This document shows, piece after piece, positions 7,712 through 15,505 of a stretch of DNA of 64,000 nt. The stretch is taken from positions 186,001-250,000 of the forward strand of contig JACRDQ010000030.1 in NCBI GenBank assembly GCA_016218545.1, given 5' to 3'. This DNA comes from Elusimicrobiota bacterium (lineage in GTDB: Bacteria > Elusimicrobiota > Elusimicrobia > UBA1565 > UBA9628). Within the stretch, counting starts at the first letter, position 1. Each line of letters starts with the position of its first letter. The translations under genes were made by a program, and so were the position numbers. The notes beneath the pieces are model-generated. The model had not been told where the DNA came from. It worked only from the letters and a program-made list of their open reading frames with translations, and searched no databases.

Positions 7712-9013
7712 ATGGAAGTCGACTCCTCGACCCGGTTCTCGTTCTCCAAGCTCGACACTTATAAGGGGTGTCCGCGCCGCTATCGCTACCGGTACGTGGA
7801 CAAGATCGTCCGGGAGCGCCGGACCGTCGAGACCTTCCTTGGCGAGTGCGTCCATGGAGCGCTCGAGGAGCTCTACGGCCGGCTCCAGCACGGAAAGACC
7901 TCGTCCCTCGACGAGATCCTGGCCGTCTTCGGGGCGAAGTGGAAGGCCGGGTGGTCCCCTGAGATCGTGATCCACGACAAGGCGCTCTCGGCTGACGATT
8001 TCAAGCGGGTGGGGGAGGACTGCCTGCGCACCTACTTCGGGGCCCACGCCCCGTTCTCGGACGACAGGTCCCACGAGGTCGAAAAGAAGCTCGGCCTGTC
8101 CCTGGCCGTGGATGTGGACGGGACCGCCCTGGAGTGCCGCATCGAGGGCTACCTCGACCGGCTCTCCTTCCCCAAGGAAGAGCCCGAGGCCGTGGAGATC
8201 CACGACTACAAGACAGGCGGGCACCTGCCGACGCAGGAGGTCGTGGACGCCAACTTCCAGTTCGACGTCTACGACCTGCTGGTGCGCAGCCAATACCCCC
8301 GGACCAAGGAGGTGCGCGTCCTCCTGCACTATCTCCGGTTCAACCGGGTCTTGAGCCCCTCCCGCGACCCGAGGCTGGACCAGACCGCCAAGACCCGGGC
8401 GGTCCTGGAGTCCCTCATCCGGAGCGTCCGGAGGGACCACGCGTGGGAGCCGCACAAGAGTCAGCTCTGCGACTGGTGCGAGTACCGGGACATCTGCCCG
8501 CTGTGGGCCCACGTCGAAAAGGTCAAGGCCTTGTCTTCGGCCGCCGCGCGCAAGGACGACGGGGTCCGGCTCGTCGACGAGCTCGGCGGGCTCGAGGAGA
8601 AGAAGAAGGACCTCAAGGACGAACTCCGGCGCCTCGAGAAGGTCGAGGAGGGGCTTCGGGCCCTCATCTTCGACTACGCCGGCGCGCTCATGGCCGCCGA
8701 GGGGGAGAAGACCTTCGTGGTCTCGGGGACCGAGGGCGAGGCCGTGGTCAGCGAGAAGGAAGAGCTGAAGTTCCCGACCAAGACCCATGCCCCGGACCGG
8801 CTCCGCGAGCTGGAGGGGCTCCTCAAGGATATGGCCGTGTGGAGGGACGTCTCGCGCGTGGACACGGGACTCCTCGTGGAGGGGGCCAAGGCCAGGCGCT
8901 GGGACCCGGAGGTCCTACGCGCCGTGGAGGCCCTCATCGAGCGTTTCGGGCGCCTCGTAAGGGAGAAGCACCTGCGTTTTCGGAGGAAGAAAGGGGAAGA
9001 AGAGCCCGGCTGA
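7712..9013 (+). CDS. RecB/Cas4-like PD-(D/E)XK nuclease with probable Fe-S cluster
   Basis: This 433-residue protein has the PD-(D/E)XK exonuclease core in order: GECVHGALEEL (motif with the metal-binding His), ECRIEGYLDRL (Asp), VEIHDYKTGG (the E-x-K motif) and ANFQFDVYDLL (Gln-Tyr motif). One cysteine (C20, in YKGCPRRY) and three more (C253, C256, C262, in LCDWCEYRDIC) match the four-cysteine arrangement that holds a 4Fe-4S cluster in AddB- and Cas4-type nucleases. A charged coiled-coil-like stretch follows at about residues 285-325, and the C-terminal 100 residues are not recognised. No helicase or CRISPR gene is nearby, so it is probably a stand-alone DNA repair nuclease. A ribosome binding site (AAGGA) precedes the ATG. 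It is the last gene of the run from 1466. Confidence 0.8.
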   Translation: MEVDSSTRFSFSKLDTYKGCPRRYRYRYVDKIVRERRTVETFLGECVHGALEELYGRLQHGKTSSLDEILAVFGAKWKAGWSPEIVIHDKALSADDFKRVGEDCLRTYFGAHAPFSDDRSHEVEKKLGLSLAVDVDGTALECRIEGYLDRLSFPKEEPEAVEIHDYKTGGHLPTQEVVDANFQFDVYDLLVRSQYPRTKEVRVLLHYLRFNRVLSPSRDPRLDQTAKTRAVLESLIRSVRRDHAWEPHKSQLCDWCEYRDICPLWAHVEKVKALSSAAARKDDGVRLVDELGGLEEKKKDLKDELRRLEKVEEGLRALIFDYAGALMAAEGEKTFVVSGTEGEAVVSEKEELKFPTKTHAPDRLRELEGLLKDMAVWRDVSRVDTGLLVEGAKARRWDPEVLRAVEALIERFGRLVREKHLRFRRKKGEEEPG

Positions 9014-9067
9014 CCTCGGCAGGCCAGCTCAGGCGCGCAGGTGTACTGAAGGAAGTCTCGGCGCGAA

Positions 9068-9096
9068 ACGCGGATGCGCTTTCAGCGCATCCGCGT
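9068..9096. terminator. Hairpin between convergent genes (probable two-way terminator)
   Basis: A 13-bp perfect stem (9068-9080 with 9084-9096) closes a 3-base TTC loop. There is no clear T run on either side. It lies after the nuclease gene on the plus strand, and it contains the stop codon of the small minus-strand gene in its loop and stem. Confidence 0.55.
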
Positions 9097-9252
9097 CGAA
9101 ATTCCCAGTTGAGCCGCCAGGCTCATCATGTCGCTGCGGATCCGGTCGTGGCGGGCTTCCAGTTCATGCCAGCCGCGCTCGAACTCGAGCGGACGATCGT
9201 TTCCCGGTTGCGACATCCTGCGCTCGGATCTCTTCGATGTTCCTTTTCTCAT
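9082..9252 (-). CDS. Small basic protein of unknown function (56 aa)
   Basis: The predicted product has 56 residues. It starts MRKGTSKRSERR and ends DMMSLAAQLGISTRMR, with a mixed-charge middle (LEFERGWHELEARHDRIR) that should form a helix. I do not recognise a family. The case that it is real rests on its signals. The ATG at 9252 has a GGAAGG-type ribosome binding site about 9 bases upstream. A good sigma70 promoter (TATACT with TTGACG at 17 bases) lies upstream on the same strand, and a hairpin sits at its end. It is a single-gene unit, convergent to the nuclease gene. The basic start suggests nucleic-acid or ribosome binding, which is only a guess. Confidence 0.6.
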   Translation of the reverse strand: MRKGTSKRSERRMSQPGNDRPLEFERGWHELEARHDRIRSDMMSLAAQLGISTRMR

Positions 9253-9293
9253 GGTAATCGCCTTCCGTTGCGCCCAGCCCAATCTCCATTCCC

Positions 9294-9322
9294 AGTATAG
9301 CCTGCGAAAATGTTTTCGTCAA
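9294..9322 (-). promoter_or_regulatory. Sigma70-type promoter of the 56-aa gene
   Basis: On the minus strand TTGACG (9317-9322) and TATACT (9294-9299) are separated by exactly 17 bases. The expected transcript start is near 9287, giving a leader of about 35 bases that contains the ribosome binding site of the small gene. Confidence 0.7.
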
Positions 9323-9390
9323 TGGCATTTTTGTGAACGCTTTCCTGCCCGGCCGGGCGCTCGTCGAGGGATCTCGGGAAAGGGGCCAAA

Positions 9391-9475
9391 GGGCCCAGGA
9401 GGCCATAGGCCATCGGACCTGGAAATGCCTGGGCCCTGGGACCCATGTGCAAGGTAGGTCTTGGGCCCATACTCT
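9391..9475. repeat. GGGCCC-rich intergenic block, second copy
   Basis: GGGCCC occurs at 9391-9396, 9431-9436 and 9463-9468, and GACCCATGTGC occurs near 9440-9450, as in the block at 62-188. The gap from 9323 to 9572 otherwise shows no convincing gene. The protease promoter is probably inside it, but I could not identify it with confidence. Confidence 0.4.
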
Positions 9476-9572
9476 GGGTGCAATGGTTCTACAGCACGGC
9501 TCGGAGACCCTCACCCGCCGCGGAAGCTTGACTGACGCGGCAGGGACCCTGTCCAGGCCGGGAGGCAACATC

Positions 9573-10838
9573 ATGAGACTTATCGCCGCCGCTCTCGTCA
9601 TCGTGGCCGTGTCCGCCCTTCAAGCCGAGGCCGCTGTGAAGCGCTACCTCGTGGGCTTCGACTCCGGCGTCAGCGCCATGGAGCGCAGCCAGAAGCTGGC
9701 TGCCATGGGCGCGCGCGCCTTGGAGACCATCAAGACCCAGACGAACTCCAACCAGGAGTTCGAGGCCTATCTGGTGGAGGGTCCTGAGGGGCTTTCCTCC
9801 AAGAAGGCCCAGGCCGGCCGCTCGACCTTCCGCATGGACGTCTTCGGCGCCTCGGACGTCGCGGCGGGCTACGGCGGCATGATCGTGGAGGAGGACATCC
9901 GGGTCAAGTGGATCGAGTCCGCTCCGGCCTCCTTCCAGGCCACGCCCTTCCCTAACATGGCCGCGGTCATGGGCTCCCTGCCCAAGTTCGCGCCGGTCGC
10001 CGCGGTCAAGGGCGAACTCCCCTGGGGCGTCAAGAGGGTCCGGGCGCACGCGGCGTGGGACGTGACCGAGGGCCGGGGCGTCAAGGTCGCGGTCATCGAC
10101 ACGGGCATCAAGGCCGACCACCCGGACCTCAACGGCCAGGTCGTGGGCGGCTACAACGCCATCACGCAGAGCGAACAGGACGGCGCCTGGAGCGACGACA
10201 ACGGACACGGGACGCACGTGGCCGGCACCATCGCGGCCAAGAAGGACGGCAAGGGCGTGGTGGGCGTGGCCCCGCAGGTGAAGCTCTACGGCGTGAAGGT
10301 CCTCGACGCGGAGGGCTCGGGCTCGCTGAGCGACATCGTCCGCGGCGTGGTCTGGGCCGTGAACAACAACATCCAGGTCGCCAACATGAGCCTCGGGGCG
10401 GCGTTCCCGAGCGACCTCATGCACCGGGCGGTCAAGTTCGCGGCCGGCCGCGGCATGGTCGTGGTGGCGGCCGCGGGCAACTCGGGCGGGTCGGTCGGCT
10501 ACCCGGGCGCCTATGAGGAGACCATCTGCGTGGCCGCCTCGGACTCCGACGACAAGCTCGCGGGCTTCTCGAGCCGCGGCCCTGAGGTGGACTTCATCGC
10601 CCCGGGCCACTACATCGTCTCGACCTGGCTGAACAACAACACCGTGAGCCTCTCCGGCACCTCCATGGCCGCCCCGCACGTGACCGGCCTGGCCGCCATC
10701 GCCATCGCGCAGGGCGCGCGCGGCATCGGCGGGCCGGACGGCGTCATGGCCGCCCTCAAGAAGGCCTCGAAGTCCATCGGCCTTCAGAAGGAGTTCGCGG
10801 GCCACGGCATGATCGACGGAGCCCAGCAGGTCGAATGA
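9573..10838 (+). CDS. Secreted subtilisin-like serine protease (S8)
   Basis: The 421-residue product begins with a signal peptide (MRLIAAALVIVAVSALQAEA). About 125 residues of propeptide with an inhibitor-I9-like pattern follow, then the subtilase domain. The catalytic triad is complete: D176 in AVIDTG, H212 in NGHGTHVAGT and S364 in LSGTSMAAPH, with oxyanion N303 in AAAGNSGG. The domain ends close to the C-terminus, with no extra sorting domain. The ATG at 9573 is chosen because it has GGGAGG 7 bases upstream and opens the signal peptide. Longer upstream reading would put non-coding-looking DNA in front. It is likely exported and self-activated by propeptide cleavage. It is transcribed alone and ends in a strong hairpin. 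Confidence 0.92.
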   Translation: MRLIAAALVIVAVSALQAEAAVKRYLVGFDSGVSAMERSQKLAAMGARALETIKTQTNSNQEFEAYLVEGPEGLSSKKAQAGRSTFRMDVFGASDVAAGYGGMIVEEDIRVKWIESAPASFQATPFPNMAAVMGSLPKFAPVAAVKGELPWGVKRVRAHAAWDVTEGRGVKVAVIDTGIKADHPDLNGQVVGGYNAITQSEQDGAWSDDNGHGTHVAGTIAAKKDGKGVVGVAPQVKLYGVKVLDAEGSGSLSDIVRGVVWAVNNNIQVANMSLGAAFPSDLMHRAVKFAAGRGMVVVAAAGNSGGSVGYPGAYEETICVAASDSDDKLAGFSSRGPEVDFIAPGHYIVSTWLNNNTVSLSGTSMAAPHVTGLAAIAIAQGARGIGGPDGVMAALKKASKSIGLQKEFAGHGMIDGAQQVE

Positions 10839-10855
10839 TCCGATCGCCGAGAAGA

Positions 10856-10883
10856 AAGGGCCCCGGCTCGCGCCGGGGCCCTT
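10856..10883. terminator. Two-way terminator hairpin
   Basis: A perfect 12-bp GC-rich stem (10856-10867 with 10872-10883) has a TCGC loop and A-rich and T-rich edges on its two sides. It sits between the convergent protease and TPR-like genes and can serve both. Confidence 0.8.
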
Positions 10884-10901
10884 CGCTTTGCGGGGGCGCG
10901 G

Positions 10902-12002
10902 CTACCGGGAGGCAGCGGCCAGCTCGTCCTGGAGCCGCAGGCATTGGCCGCTCTTGGGCGAGTCCGCCAGGCCCCGGCTGAGCTCGGCCTTGGCCTGGGC
11001 GAGGAGCTCCGCGGCGGCGGCCCGGTCGGTCCTGCTGCGGCTCTTGGCCTTGGCGAGGCTCTCGTGATAGAGGGTCGCAGCTAGGATGCCCCTCACGTCG
11101 GCTAGGGCCTGCCGGTCGCGCTCGTCGAGGGCGGGCCTGCCCGGGGCGGTGAAGAGCGCGATGGCGGCCGCCGCGCTCCGGGCTGCCTCGGGCTCGCGGC
11201 CCGCGTCGAACTCCACGAACGAGAGGACGGCGGCCGCCTGGACGTGGCGCGGGTCGAGCTGGAGGGCCTGGAGCAGGCGCTCCTTGGCTGCGGGGTCCTT
11301 CTTCTCGTAGAGGTTGACGCCCTGCAGGTAGACGGCGTGGCCGCGGGCGAGCTCGGGGGAAGCGGTCCACTGGGCCACATGCTCGCGCATCTGCTCTGCG
11401 ATGCGGACGTTTTCTTCGACGTTCTTCTCGTCCGAGGCGATGCCTTGGAGGAGCTTGGCCGGCTCGGTCACTCCTGCGAGGTCTCCTTCGCGCCATTCGC
11501 GGATGGTCCGGGCCAGGTCGTAGGCCTCGAGCGCGGCCTTGGCGGCCGGGAGCATGGTCCGCTCGTCTCCCTCGTAGATGGCCTTGTCCCTCGGGACCAT
11601 CAGGAGCTCGAAGCGCGTGAAGCCGTAGTAGGCTGCGGCGCGGTGCCAGCGCACGTCCTGGAACGCCCTTGTCTTGGCGATGCGCGCTTGGCGATGCTCC
11701 GTCATCCTCGCGAACGCCGCCTCAGCCGGGGCGAAGTCTCCTGCGATGCGGGCCGCGCTGAAGAGATCCGCGTAGTTCGGGTACCAGTCGTTCGGGTCGC
11801 GCTCGATCACGGCCTGGAAGGCTGCCAGGGCCTGCTTGGCGCGGCCCGGGTCCTTGTCCTTGATGGCCGCTTCCAGGAGCGCGCCGGCCTCGGCCTGGAG
11901 CCTGCGGCTCTTGCTCACGCGGAGGTACCAGAGGCCGAAACAGCCTGCGGCAAGGAGGAGGATGACTCCGAGGCCGATTGCGGCCTTCTTGAGGAAGCTC
12001 AT
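10902..12002 (-). CDS. Membrane-anchored TPR-like protein of unknown function
   Basis: The 366-residue protein has one N-terminal transmembrane segment (about residues 7-27, GVILLLAAGCFGLWYL). The rest is alpha-helical and Ala-rich. Repeated helix pairs such as AKQALAAFQAVIERDPNDW and AKERLLQALQLDPRHVQAA match the tetratricopeptide-repeat pattern. The domain should face the periplasm and act as a protein-binding scaffold. No enzyme motif is seen. A GGAG site precedes the ATG at 12002. The tRNA-Phe gene lies directly upstream on the same strand, so the two may share a transcript. Confidence 0.6.
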   Translation of the reverse strand: MSFLKKAAIGLGVILLLAAGCFGLWYLRVSKSRRLQAEAGALLEAAIKDKDPGRAKQALAAFQAVIERDPNDWYPNYADLFSAARIAGDFAPAEAAFARMTEHRQARIAKTRAFQDVRWHRAAAYYGFTRFELLMVPRDKAIYEGDERTMLPAAKAALEAYDLARTIREWREGDLAGVTEPAKLLQGIASDEKNVEENVRIAEQMREHVAQWTASPELARGHAVYLQGVNLYEKKDPAAKERLLQALQLDPRHVQAAAVLSFVEFDAGREPEAARSAAAAIALFTAPGRPALDERDRQALADVRGILAATLYHESLAKAKSRSRTDRAAAAELLAQAKAELSRGLADSPKSGQCLRLQDELAAASR

Positions 12003-12033
12003 GGGGCTCCGGGGGAGCTTGGGAAATAAAAAT

Positions 12034-12105
12034 TGGCGGGGGACAGAATTGAACTGTCGACACCTGGTTTTTCAGACCAGTGCTCTACCACTGAGCTACC
12101 CCGCC
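12034..12105 (-). tRNA. tRNA-Phe (GAA)
   Basis: The 72-base gene folds into a standard cloverleaf: acceptor stem GGCGGGG/CCCCGCC with A as the discriminator base, D arm with AGCTCAGTGGTAGAGC, anticodon stem CTGGT/ACCAG with the loop CTGAAAA (anticodon GAA), and T loop TTCAATT. The 3' CCA is not encoded. The short variable region rules out Leu or Ser. Confidence 0.95.
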
Positions 12106-12130
12106 ATGGAAGTGGTACCAGTGAGGCGCT

Positions 12131-12159
12131 ATTAAACCAATTTATGCCGTGCGTGGCAA
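12131..12159 (-). promoter_or_regulatory. Promoter of tRNA-Phe
   Basis: On the minus strand TTGCCA (12154-12159) and TTTAAT (12131-12136) are 17 bases apart, placing the transcript start about 20 bases before the mature tRNA. Confidence 0.6.
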
Positions 12160-12165
12160 TCCCGG

Positions 12166-12194
12166 TTGTGGCCTCCCGGTCAATGTTGCATAAT
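12166..12194 (+). promoter_or_regulatory. Promoter of the secreted protein gene at 12204
   Basis: TTGTGG (12166-12171) and CATAAT (12189-12194) are 17 bases apart. The -10 ends 9 bases before the ATG at 12204, with no Shine-Dalgarno, so the mRNA is probably leaderless. It is back-to-back with the tRNA promoter. Confidence 0.5.
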
Positions 12195-12203
12195 GGTCGC
12201 TCC

Positions 12204-13052
12204 ATGGCGAGAAAAGAACGGCGCATCGTCGTCCTCCTGCTCGCGGCTCTGGCCGCGGCGTACGCTCCCTCCTCGGCGGCGGGTTCCGGGGACGACTGCG
12301 CCTTCGGCTCCGGCTCCCTGCGCCATTTCAACCTGCCGCTCGAGACCCAGAGGGTGACCTGCCCGTCCGCGGGGGTCGCGGTCTTCGACGCGTACGGGGA
12401 GAGCCTGCGCACCCCGAAGGTGCGCTATCGCCATCCCAAGGGGTGGCTCCACCGCGTGCCGGTCCTGAGCGCGCGGGTGAGCCCCGGCAGGGACGTCGAA
12501 GTCCAGGTCTCGGCCCCGGCCCAGGTCTGGTCCAGGGGCGACGACGGGGTCCAGCGCAACGACGGGGGGGACATCCTGCTCGGCACGAAGTGGACGGCTT
12601 TGAGGGAGCAGGGCTTGCGCCCCGGCCTGGGGTTCCGTTGGGCCGTGAAGCTCCCCAACACCTCCGAGGAGACCGGCCTCGGCACGGACCAGACGGACGT
12701 CATGGCCGGGCTCATCGTGTCCAAGACCCTGGGCCGGGTCCAGCTCGACGGCAACCTCGGCCTGGCCATCATGGGCGACCCGACGCACGAGGTCGACCAG
12801 GTGGATGTCATGACCGGCGGCGTGGCCGCCTCGGTCCTGGTGGCGCCCAGGCTGGCCGCGGTCGCGGAGGTCGAGGGCGTGGGCGGAAAGCGGAACTTCG
12901 ATCCCAGGATGAGCGCCAGGCTGGGCGGCGTCTGGGAGGGGCCGTGGCCCGAGTCCATGCTCTACGGAGCGCTCTCCAAGGGCTTGAACAGCGACGCTCC
13001 GGAGTGGGGCTGCCGCATGGGTTTCGCCTGGACCTGGGAATTCCGGAAGTAG
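12204..13052 (+). CDS. Secreted, probable outer-membrane protein of unknown function
   Basis: The 282-residue product has a signal peptide (about residues 1-26, ending PSSAAG). The mature part has alternating hydrophobic strands such as VMAGLIVSKTLGRVQLDGN and ends in an aromatic tail (WTWEFRK). This resembles a small beta-barrel of the kind that shows up as a transporter/MetA-pathway or DUF3187-like protein, but I cannot assign a family. The start at 12204 is preferred because reading further upstream overlaps the tRNA-Phe gene, which lies on the opposite strand. It is transcribed alone, and clpP follows 54 bases later with its own promoter. Confidence 0.6.
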   Translation: MARKERRIVVLLLAALAAAYAPSSAAGSGDDCAFGSGSLRHFNLPLETQRVTCPSAGVAVFDAYGESLRTPKVRYRHPKGWLHRVPVLSARVSPGRDVEVQVSAPAQVWSRGDDGVQRNDGGDILLGTKWTALREQGLRPGLGFRWAVKLPNTSEETGLGTDQTDVMAGLIVSKTLGRVQLDGNLGLAIMGDPTHEVDQVDVMTGGVAASVLVAPRLAAVAEVEGVGGKRNFDPRMSARLGGVWEGPWPESMLYGALSKGLNSDAPEWGCRMGFAWTWEFRK

Positions 13053-13071
13053 GACCCCTCCGTCCCTGAAT

Positions 13072-13100
13072 TTGAGTCCTCGCCTCAAATGTGTTTAAAT
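13072..13100 (+). promoter_or_regulatory. Promoter of clpP
   Basis: TTGAGT (13072-13077) and TTAAAT (13095-13100) are 17 bases apart. The -10 ends 6 bases before the preferred ATG at 13107, again implying a leaderless transcript. Confidence 0.5.
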
Positions 13101-13106
13101 GACGGC

Positions 13107-13736
13107 ATGAACGTCATCCCCCAGGTCATCGAGCGGTCCAATCAGGGCAGCGTGGTCGGCTACGACATCTATTCCAGGCTCCTCAAGGACCGCATCATCT
13201 TCGTGGGCGGTTATGAGGGCGAGTTCACCACGGACTCCGCCAACGTGCTCATCGCCCAGCTCCTCTACCTGGAGGCGGACGACAACAGCAAGGAGATCAA
13301 CCTCTACATCAACTCCCCGGGCGGCATGGTCTCCGCGGGCCTGGCGGTCTACGACACCATGCAGTTCATCAAGTCGCCCATCACCACCATCTGCATGGGC
13401 ATGGCGATGTCCTTCGGCGCCGTCATCCTGGCGGCGGGCAGCAAGGGCAAGCGCTACGCCCTGCCGCAGTCGCGCATCATGATCCACCAGCCCATCGTGG
13501 GCGGCATCTCGGGCCAGGCCACGGACATCGCCGTCGAGGCCAAGGAGATGCAGCACTGCCGCAAGGAGCTCGAGGAGATCATGGCCAAGCATACGGGCCA
13601 GCCCCTGGAGAAGGTCCACAAGGACATGGAGCGCAACTACTACATGTCCTCGGAAGAGGCCAAGGCCTACGGCATCATCGACGACATCCTCACGGGCACC
13701 AAGATCGCCGAGTACCGCAAGGCGGCCAAGAAGTAG
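13107..13736 (+). CDS. clpP: ATP-dependent Clp protease proteolytic subunit, possible Ser-His-Asn triad
   Basis: The 209-residue product is a ClpP peptidase, the barrel that degrades proteins fed by Clp ATPases in the cytoplasm. The catalytic serine is S102 in GMAMSFGA and the histidine is H127 in MIHQP. Aligning by hand with E. coli ClpP (HTGQxLExxxxDxERD), the position of the catalytic Asp is occupied by N177 ([13 protein letters not shown]). Asp173 of the same segment matches the earlier, non-catalytic Asp. An Asn at this place is known in Listeria ClpP1. The start at 13107 gives the usual N-terminus ([14 protein letters not shown]). An ATG at 13089 is in frame but lies inside the promoter. 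No clpX follows. The heat-shock operon begins about 100 bases downstream. Confidence 0.93.
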   Translation: MNVIPQVIERSNQGSVVGYDIYSRLLKDRIIFVGGYEGEFTTDSANVLIAQLLYLEADDNSKEINLYINSPGGMVSAGLAVYDTMQFIKSPITTICMGMAMSFGAVILAAGSKGKRYALPQSRIMIHQPIVGGISGQATDIAVEAKEMQHCRKELEEIMAKHTGQPLEKVHKDMERNYYMSSEEAKAYGIIDDILTGTKIAEYRKAAKK

Positions 13737-13742
13737 TCTTCC

Positions 13743-13758
13743 GGGGCCGGCCGGCCCC
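13743..13758 (+). terminator. Possible clpP terminator hairpin
   Basis: A 16-base perfect GC palindrome (GGGGCC-GGCC-GGCCCC) lies 6 bases after the clpP stop and before the hrcA promoter. There is no T run, so termination is not certain. Confidence 0.35.
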
Positions 13759-13770
13759 GCGCCGCGCGGC

Positions 13771-13799
13771 TTGACATGGGCGGGGCGATGGGCTATAAT
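13771..13799 (+). promoter_or_regulatory. Consensus sigma70 promoter of the hrcA-grpE-dnaK-dnaJ operon
   Basis: TTGACA (13771-13776) and TATAAT (13794-13799) are both perfect consensus and 17 bases apart. The CIRCE operator begins at the next base, so repressor binding would cover the transcript start. Confidence 0.92.
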
Positions 13800-13826
13800 T
13801 TAGCAGTCACGGTCCGCGACTGCTAA
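13800..13826 (+). promoter_or_regulatory. CIRCE operator (HrcA binding site)
   Basis: TTAGCAGTC, a 9-base spacer, then GACTGCTAA form a perfect inverted repeat. The known CIRCE consensus is TTAGCACTC-N9-GAGTGCTAA. This copy differs at one position in each arm, in a matched way that keeps the symmetry. HrcA, encoded just downstream, should bind here and repress the operon until heat shock. Confidence 0.93.
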
Positions 13827-13836
13827 ATTAGAACCC

Positions 13837-14940
13837 ATGCGCCAGCTCAAGCCCGACGTCGTCGAAAAACGCAAGCGGGACCTCCTGCAGTGGATCATCC
13901 ACTACTATATCAAGACCTCCCGCCCGGTGGCCTCCTCGGCCATCGCCACCGAGTCCGGGGTGGACCTCTCGAGCGCCACGATCCGGAACATCCTCTCCGA
14001 GCTCGAGCAGGAAGGCTATCTCCACCAGCCCCACGCCTCCGCCGGCAGGGTCCCCACGGACAAGGGCTACCGCTTCTACGTGGACTACCTTGTCAGCATC
14101 CAGCGCCTGGCGGCTGACGAGAAGCAGAAGATCGAGCGCCAGTACAGCAGGCACATCTCCGAGCTCGACACCCTGCTCTCGGAGACCTCGAAGCTCCTCT
14201 CGAGGGCGTCGCACGGGGCGGGTCTGGTGCTCTCGACCCACCTGCGCCAGCACGTCTTGAAGCGCATCGAGATCATCGCGGTCAGCGGCCGGAACGGCCT
14301 CGCCATCCTGGTCACGGAGGAGGGGCTCGTGCGGCACTGGCCCATCACCCTGCCCTTCGAGGCCACGCCCAGGCACCTGACCGTCATCAACCGCTTCCTC
14401 AACGAGAACCTGCGCGGCTGCTGCGTCTCCGAGGCCCGCCGGGTCGTGACCGAGAGGCTGCGCGAGCTCGAGAGCGAGTTCCGGGAGGTCTCGGACCTGG
14501 CCCGGACCCTGCTCGACGAGATGGCCCATGTCGTGGTGCCCGAGGCCCTCTACGTCGACGGCGCGGACAACATCCTGGTCTCGGCCGATGATTTCGCGGA
14601 CCTGGCCGAGGTCCAGGGGCTCATGCGCCTGCTCAACGAGAAGCGGGCGCTGGCCGGACTCCTCGAGCAGGAGATCAGGGCCGAGGAGAAGGGCGCGGCC
14701 GAGGCCGGCCACCTGCCCGGGGTGCGCATCGGTCTCGAGAGCGGCATCCCGGCCCTGGCCGGGATGAGCCTCGTCAGCCGCGTCTACCGGCACAAGGGCC
14801 ACCCCGTGGGCGTGCTCGGCATCCTGGGCTCCAAGCGCATGGAGTACTCCCGGATGCTGGGCCTGGTGGACTACGTGGGCTCCCTGGTCACGCGGGAGAT
14901 GCAGTCCTGGACCGGGGAGGACGAGGAGCGCCATGGCTGA
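13837..14940 (+). CDS. hrcA: Heat-inducible transcription repressor HrcA
   Basis: The 367-residue protein has the N-terminal winged helix of HrcA (about residues 5-75), with SSATIRNILSELEQEGYLHQPHASAGRVPTDKGYR-type recognition and wing residues. The GAF-like central and C-terminal regions include ELVKHWP-like and GPxRMxY-like family positions (here VRHWPITLPF and LGSKRMEYSRM). It binds CIRCE, and GroEL normally helps keep it folded. It heads its own operon, so the system is autoregulated. There is no obvious Shine-Dalgarno, and the leader is about 30 bases and carries CIRCE. The last 8 bases overlap grpE. Confidence 0.95.
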   Translation: MRQLKPDVVEKRKRDLLQWIIHYYIKTSRPVASSAIATESGVDLSSATIRNILSELEQEGYLHQPHASAGRVPTDKGYRFYVDYLVSIQRLAADEKQKIERQYSRHISELDTLLSETSKLLSRASHGAGLVLSTHLRQHVLKRIEIIAVSGRNGLAILVTEEGLVRHWPITLPFEATPRHLTVINRFLNENLRGCCVSEARRVVTERLRELESEFREVSDLARTLLDEMAHVVVPEALYVDGADNILVSADDFADLAEVQGLMRLLNEKRALAGLLEQEIRAEEKGAAEAGHLPGVRIGLESGIPALAGMSLVSRVYRHKGHPVGVLGILGSKRMEYSRMLGLVDYVGSLVTREMQSWTGEDEERHG

Positions 14941-15505
14941 GACCGGCGAGGTCAAGAAGAACGGCAGCATCCGCCCGGCGCCGGCCGAAGTGCCGGCCGT
15001 CGAGGCCTCCGCGGCCGCCGGCGCGGCCCCCGCGGACGCCGTCGCCCAGGCCCAGGACTACTACGCCCAGCTCCTGAGGCTCAAGGCCGATTTCGAGAAC
15101 TACCGCAAGCGCGTGGACCGCGAGAAGCCGGAGTACATCAAACTGGGCCGCGCCGAGGTCGTCCTGAGGCTGCTGCCCGTCTACGACATGCTCCTCAAGG
15201 CCCACGAGGAGGTCCAGGCCTCCCACACCGACACCCCGCTCGCCAAGGGCATGGAGATGATCTTCAAGGAGTTCGAGAAGCTCTTCAGGGAGGAGGGGGT
15301 CGCGGCCATGGAGCCCGTGGGGCGGCCCTACGACGCCATGCTCCACGAGGTCCTGGGTTCCGTGGAGCGGGAGGATCTCGACGACGGCGTGGTCGTGGAC
15401 GTCGTCCAGAAGGGCTTCACGCTCGACGGCAGGGCCCTGCGGCCCGCCAAAGTGCGCATCGCAAAAAAGACGCAAGCATCTAATGTGAAGGAGGCATCTT
15501 CATGA
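14933..15505 (+). CDS. grpE: Nucleotide exchange factor GrpE
   Basis: The 190-residue protein releases ADP from DnaK. It has a low-complexity Ala/Pro-rich start (residues 1-38), then the long dimer helix ([18 protein letters not shown]). The C-terminal beta domain ends with the family pattern [23 protein letters not shown]. It overlaps hrcA by 8 bases and dnaK by 4 bases (ATGA), so translation is coupled through the operon. The length is typical. Confidence 0.95.
   Translation: MAETGEVKKNGSIRPAPAEVPAVEASAAAGAAPADAVAQAQDYYAQLLRLKADFENYRKRVDREKPEYIKLGRAEVVLRLLPVYDMLLKAHEEVQASHTDTPLAKGMEMIFKEFEKLFREEGVAAMEPVGRPYDAMLHEVLGSVEREDLDDGVVVDVVQKGFTLDGRALRPAKVRIAKKTQASNVKEASS

Noticed and set aside
7712..9013. 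Cas4 of a CRISPR system
   Set aside because: Although the four-cysteine nuclease pattern is Cas4-like, no cas1, cas2 or array is present and the gene sits in a metabolic run.
12033..12203. Upstream extension of the secreted protein gene into the tRNA region
   Set aside because: It would overlap tRNA-Phe on the other strand. The signal peptide begins at 12204.
13089..13106. Earlier ATG for clpP
   Set aside because: It overlaps the -10 region and adds residues (MCLNDG) not usual for ClpP. The ATG at 13107 gives the standard start.
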